Assembly: GCA_002007465.1 (NCBI GenBank)
Contig: LNAC01000039.1
Coordinates: 2,678,178 to 2,742,177, forward strand
DNA length: 64,000 nt
Origin: Ailurus styani
Lineage: Eukaryota > Chordata > Mammalia > Carnivora > Ailuridae
Direction of reading: 5' to 3'
The position numbers were made by a program, and so were the translations under genes. Of this stretch, positions 14,216 to 25,199 are shown piece after piece; positions within the stretch are counted from its first letter, which is position 1, and each line of letters starts with the position of its first letter. The notes beneath the pieces are model-generated. The model was not told the DNA's origin. It made no database searches and worked only from the letters and a program-made list of their open reading frames with translations.

Positions 14216-14220
14216 TAGGT
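14216..14220 (+). other. SOBP: Splice acceptor of the SOBP large exon
   Basis: A pyrimidine-rich tract (TTGTTTTCTTTTTATTGCTG) is followed by TTGTAG ending at 14218. The first exon codon read from 14219 is GTA, giving VCDWC, the first zinc-ligand cysteine pair of the FCS finger. This supports phase 0 or a silent junction. An ATG further in (14327) is internal to the protein and is not the start. Confidence 0.9.
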
Positions 14221-16282
14221 ATGTGACTGGTGTAAGCACATAAGACACACAAAAGAATACCTGGATTTTGGGGACGGGGAAAGAAGGCTTCAGTTCTGCA
14301 GTGCAAAATGTCTCAATCAATACAAAATGGACATTTTCTACAAAGAGACACAGGCCAATCTTCCAGCTGGGCTGTGCAGCACATTACACCCTCCCATGGA
14401 AAATAAAGCAGAAGGCACCGGGGTGCAGCTGCTCACTCCAGACTCTTGGAATATCCCTCTAACAGATGCTCGGAGGAAGGCCCCCTCCCCGGTGGCTGCA
14501 GCTGGCCAAAGCCAGGGCCCTGGCCCATCGTCGTCCACCACCGTCTCTCCATCTGACACTGCCAACTGCTCTGTCACTAAAATCCCCACGCCAGTGCCCA
14601 AATCCATGCCCATCAGCGAGACGCCAAACATCCCTCCTGTCTCCGTCCAGCCACCTGCTAGCATCGGGCCTCCCCTCGGCGTCCCGCCTCGCAGCCCTCC
14701 CATGGTGATGACCAACCGCGGCCCGGTGCCGCTGCCCATCTTCATGGAACAACAGATCATGCAGCAGATCCGCCCGCCCTTTATTCGCGGGCCGCCGCAC
14801 CACGCCTCCAACCCCAACAGCCCCCTGTCCAACCCCATGCTCCCCGGCATCGGGCCCCCGCCCGGCGGCCCCAGGAACCTGGGCCCCACTTCCAGTCCCA
14901 TGCACCGGCCCATGCTGTCGCCCCACATCCATCCCCCCAGCACCCCGACCATGCCTGGGAACCCCCCGGGCCTGCTGCCCCCACCGCCCCCGGGCGCACC
15001 CTTGCCCAGTCTCCCCTTCCCGCCGGTGAGCATGATGCCAAACGGCCCGATGCCCGTGCCCCAGATGATGAATTTCGGGCTGCCGTCGCTCGCCCCGCTG
15101 GTGCCGCCCCCCACCTTGCTCGTGCCATACCCCGTGATCGTGCCCCTGCCCGTGCCCATCCCCATCCCTATTCCCATCCCTCACGTCAATGATTCCAAGC
15201 CCCCCAACGGATTCTCCAGCAACGGGGAGAACTTCATTCCGAGCGCCCCTGGCGACCCCTCAGCGTCTGGAGGCAAGCCAGGCGGACACTCCCTGTCCCC
15301 CAGGGACTCCAAGCAGGGCTCGTCCAAGTCTGCGGACTCTCCGCCCGGCTGCTCCGGCCAAGCCCTGAGCCTAGCGCCCGCGCCCGCAGAGCACAGCCGG
15401 AGCGAGGTGGTGGACCTGACGCGGCGCGCCGGCAGCCCCCCNNNNNNNNNNNNNNNNNNNNNNNNNNNNNNNNNNNNNNNNNNNNNNNNNNNNNNNNNNN
15501 NNNNNNNNNNNNNNNNNNNNNNNNNNNNNNNNNNNNNNNNNNNNNNNNNNNNNNNNNNNNNNNNNNNNNNNNNNNNNNNNNNNNNNNNNNNNNNNNNNNN
15601 NNNNNNNNNNNNNNNNNNNNNNNNNNNNNNNNNNNNNNNNNNNNNNNNNNNNNNNNNNNNNNNNNNNNNNNNNNNNNNNNNNNNNNNNNNNNNNNNNNNN
15701 NNNNNNNNNNNNNNNNNNNNNNNNNNNNNNNNNNNNNNNNNNNNNNNNNNNNNNNNNNNNNNNNNNNNNNNNNNNNNNNNNNNNNNNNNNNNNNNNNNNN
15801 NNNNNNNNNNNNNNNNNNNNNNNNNNNNNNNNNNNNNNNNNNNNNNNNNNNNNNNNNNNNNNNNNNNNNNNNNNNNNNNNNNNNNNNNNNNNNNNNNNNN
15901 NNNNNNNNNNNNNNNNNNNNNNAAGAAGCTGCTGTCGCCCGAGGAGCCGGCGGTGAGCGAGCTGGAGTCGGTCAAGGAGAACAACTGTGCTTCCAACTGT
16001 CACCTGGACGGGGAGGCGGCCAAAAAGCTGATGGGGGAGGAAGCCCTGGCGGGGGGCGACAAGTCAGACCCGAACCTTAATAACCCCGCGGACGAGGACC
16101 ACGCGTACGCTCTGCGGATGCTGCCCAAGACGGGCTGCGTGATCCAGCCTGTGCCAAAACCCGCGGAGAAGACTGCCATGGCGCCGTGCATCATCTCCTC
16201 GCCCATGCTCAGCGCCGGGCCGGAGGACCTGGAGCCTCCGCTCAAAAGGAGGTGCCTCCGAATCAGAAATCAGAATAAGTAA
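14219..16282 (+). CDS. SOBP: SOBP large coding exon, 3' part of the CDS, interrupted by an assembly gap
   Basis: SOBP is a nuclear cofactor of Six-family (sine oculis) homeodomain proteins; loss in mouse (Jackson circler) affects the inner ear, and human truncation causes an intellectual-disability syndrome (family knowledge). An acceptor (TTGTTTTCTTTTTATTG...TTGTAG) ends at 14218 and frame 14219 stays open to TAA 16280-16282, giving 687 codons. Residues 1-36 of the exon form an FCS-type zinc finger: VCDWC gives Cys2 and Cys5, and FCSAKC gives Cys27 and Cys31. Residues about 85-330 are Pro-rich, with PIPIPIPIP near 315. A SUMO-interacting motif VVDLT is at residues 397-401. The C-terminus is basic ([13 protein letters not shown]). 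Codons 408-568 are N. The reading frame is kept across the gap. The N-terminal part, including the first FCS finger, is upstream of the window. The identification is very secure; the length of the masked segment is not. Confidence 0.97.
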   Translation, partial: VCDWCKHIRHTKEYLDFGDGERRLQFCSAKCLNQYKMDIFYKETQANLPAGLCSTLHPPMENKAEGTGVQLLTPDSWNIPLTDARRKAPSPVAAAGQSQGPGPSSSTTVSPSDTANCSVTKIPTPVPKSMPISETPNIPPVSVQPPASIGPPLGVPPRSPPMVMTNRGPVPLPIFMEQQIMQQIRPPFIRGPPHHASNPNSPLSNPMLPGIGPPPGGPRNLGPTSSPMHRPMLSPHIHPPSTPTMPGNPPGLLPPPPPGAPLPSLPFPPVSMMPNGPMPVPQMMNFGLPSLAPLVPPPTLLVPYPVIVPLPVPIPIPIPIPHVNDSKPPNGFSSNGENFIPSAPGDPSASGGKPGGHSLSPRDSKQGSSKSADSPPGCSGQALSLAPAPAEHSRSEVVDLTRRAGSPXXXXXXXXXXXXXXXXXXXXXXXXXXXXXXXXXXXXXXXXXXXXXXXXXXXXXXXXXXXXXXXXXXXXXXXXXXXXXXXXXXXXXXXXXXXXXXXXXXXXXXXXXXXXXXXXXXXXXXXXXXXXXXXXXXXXXXXXXXXXXXXXXXXXXXXXXXXXXXXXXKKLLSPEEPAVSELESVKENNCASNCHLDGEAAKKLMGEEALAGGDKSDPNLNNPADEDHAYALRMLPKTGCVIQPVPKPAEKTAMAPCIISSPMLSAGPEDLEPPLKRRCLRIRNQNK
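15442..15922. other. Assembly gap (481 N) inside SOBP coding sequence
   Basis: A run of N replaces about 160 codons of the SOBP exon, between ...RRAGSPP and KKLLSPEEP. Both flanks are GC-rich and proline-coding, typical of sequencing dropout. The frame on the two sides agrees for this gap length. From family knowledge the missing part should hold a second VIDLT-type SUMO-interacting motif. Any protein model from this window is incomplete here. Confidence 0.99.
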
Positions 16283-16291
16283 AAGGTTTGT
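16283..16291 (+). other. SOBP: Splice donor of the SOBP large exon, just after the stop codon
   Basis: The stop TAA (16280-16282) is followed by AAG and then GTTTGT (16286-16291), an acceptable donor that places the stop in this exon and makes the next exon pure 3'UTR. A second GT at 16279-16280 (AATAA/GTAAAAG) overlaps the last codon and the stop and is treated separately as a finding. Either use leaves the protein essentially unchanged up to the last lysine. Confidence 0.7.
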
Positions 16292-16424
16292 ATGTCCACC
16301 GGGGCTCTCCTCCGCACGAGCCCGTGCACCTCTCCCTACTCCTTAGGGGGCAGAGGCTCGAGAGCGTTATGGTGATAGTCATAATTTTACCGTGCGCGGT
16401 TTAGATGTCACCTAGTGTCACACG

Positions 16425-16560
16425 CTGTCATTTTGATCCAACATCATTCCCATTCTACAGCCGAGAAAACTGAATCACAGCAGGTAGATGCCGTGCCCAA
16501 GGAGACTTACTTAATGGTGAAGCCCAGTCTTGCCCCTGACTTGAAACGCTACCTACTTAA
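16425..16560 (+). mobile_element. MIR remnant just downstream of the SOBP exon
   Basis: CCCATTCTACAGCCGAGAAA and TGCCGTGCCCAAGGAGACTT followed by AAGCCCAGTCTTGCCCC match the MIR core and 3' half. Confidence 0.6.
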
Positions 16561-17554
16561 CTAGACTTTTATTCCTACGCTCATCTCTGTAAGAGGACAG
16601 TGTGGGGAGGAAGGAGAGCTTCCTTGGGACCCTTAAATGTTCAGTCGTGAGGTTTCAGAGCTGGGGTAAGAGGTGAGCCGGGCCACTTCCTGGAGGCTGG
16701 TAGGCTTATTGGCAGAATGTCTCAACTCACCACATTTTCCCAGAAACCACGGGTTCCATGTGCAAGATGAGAATACACACTAACTTTCTTACATGCTTAT
16801 GCCAACCGAGCCCCAGGCCACTAAGCCCCATTTCCCTGGAAGAGTGTTGGAAAAGTGGCCCATACGTCCTGTTGAGGGAGTCTCTTCCTTCATGTTGTCC
16901 TGAAGCATTCCCTAGGGCAGGCCTCCGGCATTGTTCTTTGCGTTCTGCTTTGCGTTCTTTTGGGGGCTCAGTGGCTCAGCCTGTGGGTTGCTTACCTCTG
17001 CAGACAGTGGGAAGCTTTGACAGGAGAGAGGGCCACACTGCCGTAGTGGCTGAGAGTACATATGTCCGACCTCAGGAAGGGAAGGAATCCTGCTTCATGC
17101 TAAACGAGCTATTGATAATGAGTCCAGAATTTTAGCAAGAGGAAAAGGAACTAGCATGTGTAGCATGCCCGCCAGAGCCAGATGTGGCTTCTTTTGAGCC
17201 TCCCACCAGCTGGCAGAATCGGTGTCATCTCTACCTTAGCAAGGAGGAAGATGAGGCATGGAGGTGTTGTCTGAATGAGAGCTAGCAAGTGGGGGAACCA
17301 GTATTTAACTCAGGCCTGCCGGGCCCCCTATCCCAGAGGACAGCAAAGGGGCTAATGTTCAGCAGAGGCTTAGCAACAGTTTGTAGAGAGAAAAGGAAGA
17401 GAAACGAACATTTACTGAGCACCTAACTTGTGCACTGCTCCTTCTAGGAGCTGGGGAGAAACTAATGTGAATATGATTCAGCGCCTGCCTTACACTGACA
17501 GTCTCGGGGGGATATCAACCCAGGGAGGAAGGAAGCCTGGGTAGAAGTGGACCT

Positions 17555-17780
17555 TATAGGAAAAACAGTTGGCTCATTTTTGCATGTGTAGGCCCTCTTC
17601 TAAGTGTTTTTCAATAGTATTTATTTGGATCTGGATCGATGTGGTAATTATCATTGTCTTCATTTTACTGACAAGGAAACTGAGACATAGGAGTTAAGTA
17701 AGTGGCCCAAGATGACCAAGTTAGCAAGCAGTCAGGATTCAAATAGAGGCTGTTTAACTCCAGAGCTGCATTTTCTTGAA
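17555..17780 (+). mobile_element. MIR remnant
   Basis: TTCATTTTACTGACAAGGAA ACTGAGAC, then AAGTGGCCCAAGATGACC and CAGGATTCAAATAGAGGCTG, is a clear MIR 3' half. Confidence 0.8.
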
Positions 17781-17916
17781 ACCACTGTAAGAGAATGGGC
17801 CAAATGGTCCCTTTTTTTACCCTACTTGATGAAATTCTTTTATTCACCTTAGTTGTCTTGGGGAAGGTTCCTAGACAAAAGCCAAACATACCTACCAACT
17901 TCTCTAAGTGTTGAGT

Positions 17917-17964
17917 CAGTGTTCAATTCTTTTTTTTTTTTTTTTTGGACAGTGTTCAATTCTT
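17917..17964 (-). mobile_element. Poly(A)-only retro-insertion with target-site duplication
   Basis: CAGTGTTCAATTCTT occurs at 17917-17931 and 17950-17964. Between the copies there is only a T run and GGA. This is the footprint of an L1-mediated insertion truncated almost to its poly(A) tail. Confidence 0.8.
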
Positions 17965-20900
17965 GTTTTTCCAGCAACAACAACAAACCTGGACTACTAG
18001 CCCATTACTCCACAGTGGGAAATATAAATGTGGGCTGTCCAGACCATTGTCTCTAAGTTGGCATATTTACATGGGCACCTACCTACCTAACAGCCAGAGG
18101 TTTGTTTGGAAAGCATAGAGCCCGTGCTAGGGGCCCCGTTGGGTGGTGCAAGAAGGCTTTCCCAGTCACCATAGTTTGAGGTTTCCTTTTCCATTGCTGG
18201 CTTTGCCGGTAGGAGCAGAACACTAAAAATCAGCTCATCATCCTTTCTTGGTTTTACATCTACAAATTCTGCTGTCTGGAGAACAGATGGACTCAGCCTT
18301 CTCGTAGTCATCCTCAACTGAAAATGCCGCTCGTGTCTCCACCAGAGTAATTTAATCTGGTTAATAAAGTTGTGAGCAACAGGAAAGTGTGGGACAAAGA
18401 AGTGATGGCCTTTAGGAAGCCAAAAAGCATTGGGAATTGGAAATTTAAATATATTCTGGTATGACCCATGGGAAGGTGAACGATTCTACTACCATTGCTG
18501 GAGTGAGAAGTGACCAGGCCAAGAATAGTGCCACCGGTCCGTGAGTAGCATGGGGCCCAAAGAACATAAAAGCATGCAATATATGATGGCTATTTGCATG
18601 ATATATGTTGCTGAATACAGAATCAGGCTAGGGTCTTGTATGTGGACCAGAGTTGTTACGAAAAATATTAACCTGGCTTCAGCCAATTTGAGGGACAAAT
18701 TGCCCATAGCCCCTTGAGATGGAGAGTTCTTTTTATGATGGGTTCCCCAAGAAATTACAGCTTTTCTCTAAAGTCAGAGACACTCAGGCTTGGCCCCCTC
18801 CACCAAGGTGACAAGGCAAGTGATTTAAGATGGGGAAAGAACTGCCTCTCCTTCGCTAAATCACATTTCCTCTTGCCCTCTGGAGTTGCGTGTCATCTCA
18901 AAGCGTAGTCTCAACCCGCCGTAATTCACTCACATCCTCTGACCCTTCCTGATTCTCTGGGCACATGTGGTGCTGTTTTTCTTCGGTGCCTTCAGAAACC
19001 CAGCCCATTCATATGGTTGTGGAAATCGGAAATGCATCCGTTAAATAAAGGGCGGCATGGCTTTTGTGCCCTGACAGTGAACACTGTTGGTGACGAGTTA
19101 AAGCCAGAGTGGAAAGCATTAAACTGGACTGAGTTGTGGGGGATGAGGTGTAGCTGAGTGATTTCTCCATGTGCTTGTTGGTGACTCACACGCTATTTCT
19201 CTTGGAAAGTCTGTTGGTAACTTGTCAGGGTTCTTGGTACTTTTCCCCTGTGCTTGCCATTCTCCTACTCTAGTGCTGGTTTGTTTGTTTATCATTTTAA
19301 GCAGATTCAAAGCAGACTGTATCTTGAGATCAGTAATCCGGGCAGTTACAGTGTTCTTCAAAGAAGCCATCAGATTTGCTAGTTCTTGGCCAATACTAGG
19401 TTTGGGGTTGTTTTGTTTTGGTTTTTGTTTTTTTGGGTTTTGTTTTTTTGTTTTTTCCATTTTGAAGTGATTCCGTTCCTGGTTCTCTGACTTTATGCAT
19501 TCTTCTTTGTTGATACGATTACAGATGATTTCAATGGGCAGATACTGTCTTAGATGCAGAACTAATGAAGTTTTAGTCGAAGACTTTGAAAAATTGTAAT
19601 CTTCTTTTAATCTTCAACTTTCAAGGCTCCAAATACCAGTGCTGCAGCTTCTGTAGGCTGGAAAAAATATTCCCCCAAATAATAAGAAAAACAATGTATA
19701 AACATTTTCCGAACTATTCTATCCACAAAGAATTCCATTTGTAAATGGAATACTCCCTTCTTTGTCTTTGCCTGGGAGCTTGGGGGATCGCTGTTTGTAT
19801 TTGTACATTTTCTGAATTTCTACAGTTTACACTTGTTTATGGTACATTGGGGAGTTCAGAGTAACCATTTGCAAATGTTTGAAGATATTCAAAAGAAAAT
19901 ATCCCCCCTCCTCGATTTTCCAGGGAAATGACATATTCTAAGTAAAATAATCAATGGAAAAAATGTGTACCATGAGTAACCTTTTCGCCCTCACTTTTTC
20001 CATCCCCCTGGAGCAACAAGTCCATACAACTTCCCACCTTTGTGGCTTCCAGATTTTGTACATGTTTCTAAAACAGGAAGAAAATCTGGGACTCTTTTCC
20101 CTGGCCTCAATTCCGCACTGCTCCCTCAGCCTCAGCAGCAGGGATGCCTCCCACTTTTTGTTTTCTCTGGGAGAGCTGGAGGAGGCAGCAGTAGTTGTGG
20201 CTTCTAGGAGTTTAGTAATTAGTCTGGTTAAGGAGCCACAGTCCCAGAAAGGATGATCTCAAGGTGGGGGGAGTGGTGCTGACTTCTTCAGGAAAGATTG
20301 AAGGGTAGAGGTGACAGGTAACTCTTTGCCGGTTTAGTTTCTCCAGCTGAGAAACTTGAGACGAGAGTCAGCTACCTGGAAAGTCAGGTCCATACATTGG
20401 AAATACTAGTATGGGTGCCTCCTATGAAGGCAAGAAAAAAGAAGAAAACCTGAGAGCAAGGAGAGGAAATTGATCCCAATGGGATGTGGTCAGATCCTCT
20501 GCCAGTCTGGAGATTCTTAATGTCCCAGTACTTGGTTATGGGATGCGTGAATTGGCATGTAATCCCTGAAGTTCAAGTTTTGGCTGTCTGTCGGGATGCA
20601 AAGGGCTGTCCAGTTCTAGGTAGGGGTAATTCACAGAGCTAGAGAGAAATTGCCAGGTTTGCATCATGGACATGTGTGAGTGGGGAGGAGCTGCCGGAGC
20701 TTTCTGTAATCATTTCAGACTTGTAGAGGAGACTTCTCTGGATTGCACAGAGTCAAGGTCGGCCTTAGCCACATCTTGTTCAGTGCCGCTGGCTGTATTT
20801 TAACCCTTGCAACAAAGGGTGGGAGGAGGGTTTTAATGTGCAAGCGTCTGGCTTTTGGATGTTATTTCAATCAGATTATGGTGGAATAGGAAATCACATA

Positions 20901-22444
20901 TGTGACCGGGTATTTACTTCTTTCAGATGTAGCCGTAACCCTCTGTCTTCAGCAGGGCTGGGACTAGGGTGAGGTGAGAGGGTGCTTAGGGCACAAACTT
21001 TAAAGAGCTCAGTCTCAGGGGCGTGTAGATGCCATGCCTAGTCCTGGCCTGGCTTCCAGGCCTTCTGGCTGATGTGGCCACTCCCTCAAGCTGGTCTCCT
21101 GCTCCCTGGACTAGTCCACGGATGGCCTTCAGCAGCTCCCCGTGGAAATCCAGGGCAAATGTTATATACCTGTGCACAGAGGCATTGTCTTGGGAGGAGA
21201 GGTCCGTAGATCTTGGCTTCCAAAGAAGTATGCCTGATCTCTCTGAAGGATTATTTTATATGCTCACGAAGCCATATCTGAGCCAGAATTTTTCTTGTCA
21301 CTTTGAGGCAGTCGATATAATGATAAAGTTTCCCTTAAAACAGAATTATTTATAGCAGTTTTTGCTGTGGATGGACCTAATACCACAGAACTGCTATTGC
21401 AGCAACGTAACGTAGCACTTGCCTCTAGAAGATGGCTTTAGTGACAGAAGGCAAACGGCTGTAGACCCTTCATGTCCTGTGAGCACGAGAAGAGGTAAGC
21501 AAGAAAAGAAACAAGCTAGATACTTCCCCAGCCCCTAGACTTTTAAGGTTTCTACCTCAAAAGATAGAGGGAGACGCTGTCCTTCAGGGGACAAGCTTCT
21601 GCCCTGCTTTGGAGGCCGAGGGAGCAGAGTGGCTAGTGTCTGGGAAGTGGACGGCTCAGTAAATGCCAAGGCATTGATAGAACCATGTCTGGAAGCACTA
21701 CCCATTTTCCCTAGCTCCCTAACATGCTCTTCACCTGGAGAGAGCAGGCCTGGAGAGGGGAAAGCTTTCGATCACCTCTTAACAAGCCATTGCTCATAAA
21801 GGCGCTAGAAATAAACTCCCTGCGAATCATCCCCTTGCCAGCCTGAGTGGCTGCCTGGGCATCATGGTTCAATCATTTACACCTACCTTCATGCGGACAA
21901 GCCCTGGGGAGGGCCAGAGGTGTTTGAGCACCAAAATACACTCCAGCACACTTACGTCATGCGGTGAAACACCTCCACCCCCACCATGCTGCCTTTTCCA
22001 GATTCTCTTGTCAAAGAGATTGTGCCAGAGGGACAGAGGTGGCCATTCTATTTCCCTTCCCCCCGTCCTGCAAAGAGTTATTGTGTGTTCTTCAGTTGCT
22101 GGTCTAAATGGGCAGCACTTCATACGTGAATGCACGTTAAGGTAATGCATTCTGCATGCGTATGCTTTTTTGTGCGTTTAATGCCTGAAAAGCCTAAAAG
22201 GAATCCATTTCAGAGAAACAAATAAATTAGCTTTAAAAGATATATGATGTAATGCCGGTATCCTTTAACAGGGTCCCATTCTCACGGAAAAGGGGTAAAT
22301 GCCATCTCCAACGCCAGCTTGAAATGTTAACTGCATAAAACTCTTCTCCAAATTTGTGGATTTCCACAGCATTCTGCCTGACAACCAAATGGGGTCCAGA
22401 CTGAGAATGTGAGGCCATCCACAAAGAGGGAGAATGCGTGCATG

Positions 22445-22446
22445 CA

Positions 22447-22482
<36 letters not shown>
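22445..22482 (+). repeat. (CA)n microsatellite
   Basis: An ACACAC run with a single ACAT interruption. It explains the Cys-Val-rich short frames on the other strand. Confidence 0.97.
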
Positions 22483-22484
<2 letters not shown>

Positions 22485-24703
22485 TTATTTCAAGGGTCAT
22501 TGAAAAGATTCTTAGTGACAATGACCAGAGCAAAAGCAGATGACAAGAACCAGCAAAACTTGAAATCAGCCTCTCATGCTTTAGAATGGCCCCTGAGAGC
22601 AAGACACATTCTTAGATTGGAAACCGGTCAGGTTGTCCCCAAGATCTTTTAACTTTTCACTCCTTGTACTGAGCTATGGGTATAAACAACAGCCCGCGTG
22701 TGCAGTTTTACCAAGTCTTCCCAGCACCTTCTCTGAATAGGGAGAAGGGAACTGCCTTTCCACGGAGCCACGGGACTGTGACCAATCAAAGCTGCCCAGC
22801 GCTCCCCAGCCTCATTCGGCCCGGCTCTTTGGCTGTGCTGCTAGATGTGTCATCATTTCCCCCTTTGAGCCTCTGGTGTGTTGGCTCTCTTTGATAGCAA
22901 ACTGTGTTTTGTTGCGGGTAAAAAGGGAGGTAAGAATGTGACTGAGAGCATTTACGGAACAGGAGGGGGAGACACACTTTATGGACTCATTTGATATGAA
23001 CCATTGACCTAACATCCCCAAAATGCAATTAAAAAGTATATCTCTCCCTCATTTGCATGGCTTATTTCCCCAGACATGTTTTTGGTATTGAAAATGAATG
23101 GTATTCCCATACAACATGTGTCTCAATTTGTAATGATATTCTCCTTGCAGCTGGCTAAGTTCTCCAAGTGTTTCTAAAATGTTGCTGTCTTAAATTTGAG
23201 CCAACCTACACTAACAAATTATCTAGAAGCAAAGTGGCTAAGCTGCATTTGGTGAGAGAAAGGGAAACCCTATATTTCATCCTTCAACTCTTGTTTTGGA
23301 AATTCAGGCTGTAACGTGATCTTTTACTAAGGAAATCTACACACGCACACTTTAAAAATTGTGCAGCTTGGGTGTTGTGGGAGCAAGAACGCTCAGGTTT
23401 AAGTTTCTCTGCAAAGTTCTGCATCCCATCAACAAGCCCTTTTGATATTTTAAACCCATATTTAGAGTAATTTCGAGATATTTGGAGCACATGTGGTTAA
23501 ATGTAAAACTTTGTCATTATGATTTGTTAGATGCTTATACTTTAAATATTTATAAGCCATTTTTAAGTACTTTATCCAAAAGCTTTCTCCCACTGGAGTA
23601 GTATAATTGAGTGGTATCCGAGCGTCATTATATAGAGAAGATACGGGGTGAAGTCACTGCAGCATGTGTGCACGTTCTTCCTGCTTTTCTGGTTTTAATT
23701 CAAATGCTATTTTTAGTAGATTCCGCTTATTTAAAAAAATGTATAAAAAGTCGTAAACAGGATTGGTTGTCTGTGAGTTTAAAAAAATTACCCAGTTCTC
23801 CTGAAGGTAAAATGTTCAACTTGAATCGTGTTGTGTCTCACCTCTTTGTCTTACCCTGGGAGTAATTAGTAAGGCTTTCCCGGAGAGCACTGGAGCTGAA
23901 TCTGTGGCCATATGAGTTTAAAGTGTCATATCGTTCCTCTGAAGTGTCTTAGGGGCAATTTTATCAGTGGTTAGACTGGACTCTTTATTATTCACTTTTA
24001 GCCGTCTTGGAAACTAAGACCTAGGATTCCGTCTTTATCAGAGGTCGCCTGTTTGTGCACTTCATATGAAAAAGAGGAGAGGGGGGGAAAAAAAACCCAA
24101 ACTTTTTCCACACTCAGAATCCATTTAAGCTTCAGAGGTTATAAATTTCAAACTGACCACAGGCCTCTGGGGCTCACACTCTTTTACGGCTGGCAAAATA
24201 CAACTTTCTGGTAAGAACGGGGAAAAGAAGGCTTAAAAAAGGCTCATAAACTTGCTTGGACATCTAATAGCTCTTACCAAACTGCATTTTCATGAGTTAA
24301 GTGTAAATGAGTCAGAAACATATAGATTGAATTTCTTCTAAAATACACATGGGTTTAAAAATTAAGGCCAAAGTGCTTGGCAAAATACGTTTTGGTTTTA
24401 GCCAAACCCCAAATGTTTGAAAAAAATATTTCTACAATTTGCCAAACCAAAAATACATCCAGGTCCCTCCATTCCTCTCGTTTAATACGATGGCATCATA
24501 AACATGGGCCTTAATGTCTATTTTCATATCTACCAAGGTTTGAGCAACATGGATCCTAAGTGTTAATTGAAAAACTATGAAAAATTTTGGAAAAATATTA
24601 TGGCTCCGCAAATGAGGATGGGGGGGGGGCGGCCACTGGTTCAGAGGTTTGATTTTGACAGCTCTCCTCACTGATCATCTGATCAGCTTGTTCTTTGTCT
24701 CAG

Positions 24704-24704
<1 letters not shown>

Positions 24705-24746
<42 letters not shown>
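24705..24746 (+). repeat. (TG)n microsatellite, 21 units
   Basis: Uninterrupted TG run of about 42 bp. Confidence 0.97.
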
Positions 24747-24747
<1 letters not shown>

Positions 24748-25016
24748 CCTATGCAGAAGAACAATAGCTTAAAAAACTTCTGTATTGGAGTTCTTAATTT
24801 ATATTTCATTTATATTTTACAGTCCACAAACTTAAAAAACTCCCAATCATATCCAAACAGAAGAAGGCAGTCCCCTTTCACTTATTGATAGTTAGAGATG
24901 GTCTTCATGTATTTCCCTAGAGAATGAAACATATCCATTTTTAGAAAAACACATCCATTTTTAACTAATGATCTCTAACGTTGACTTTGTGCAGGGACAC
25001 TGTTGTCAAGAGACAC

Positions 25017-25149
25017 AGGGAAGGGAGGAAGGGAGAGAGAAAGGAAGGAAGGAAGGGGAAGGGAAGGAGGGAGGGAAGGAAGAAGGGAGGGAAGTAGGGA
25101 AGGAAGGAAGGGAAAAGAAAAAAAAGGGCGGGGGAGAGGGAGTGGCAGG
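25017..25149 (+). repeat. GGAA-rich purine tract
   Basis: About 130 bases are almost all A and G, mostly GGAA and GGGA units, directly upstream of the CpG-rich island. Such tracts can form triplex DNA and bind ETS-family proteins cooperatively. Confidence 0.95.
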
Positions 25150-25199
25150 TGTGCTTGACTGTTTCGAGGAGCTAATAAGCTACTGAGAGAGACAGGAAA

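Larger units (their letters stand above)
1..14218. other. SOBP intron upstream of the large exon (partial)
   Basis: No coding exon is recognisable here. The first 600 bases hold nothing I can name. Poly(A)/poly(T) runs lie at 1098-1110 and 1180-1196. Two CAN-SINEs, a CR1/L3-like fossil and several MIRs occupy parts of 2.7-9.7 kb. From about 9.7 kb to the exon I see no young transposon. That stretch is AT-rich with many homeodomain-type TAAT/TTAATTAA motifs (for example 10095-10105), as is common in regulatory introns. All short open frames here look like chance. Confidence 0.85.

Noticed and set aside
14338..15184. Antisense open frames of 279, 241 and 115 codons opposite the SOBP exon
   Set aside because: They are Gly/Arg/His-rich mirror images of a GC-rich proline-coding sequence, where stop codons are rare on both strands. 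The sense frame is the conserved SOBP protein.
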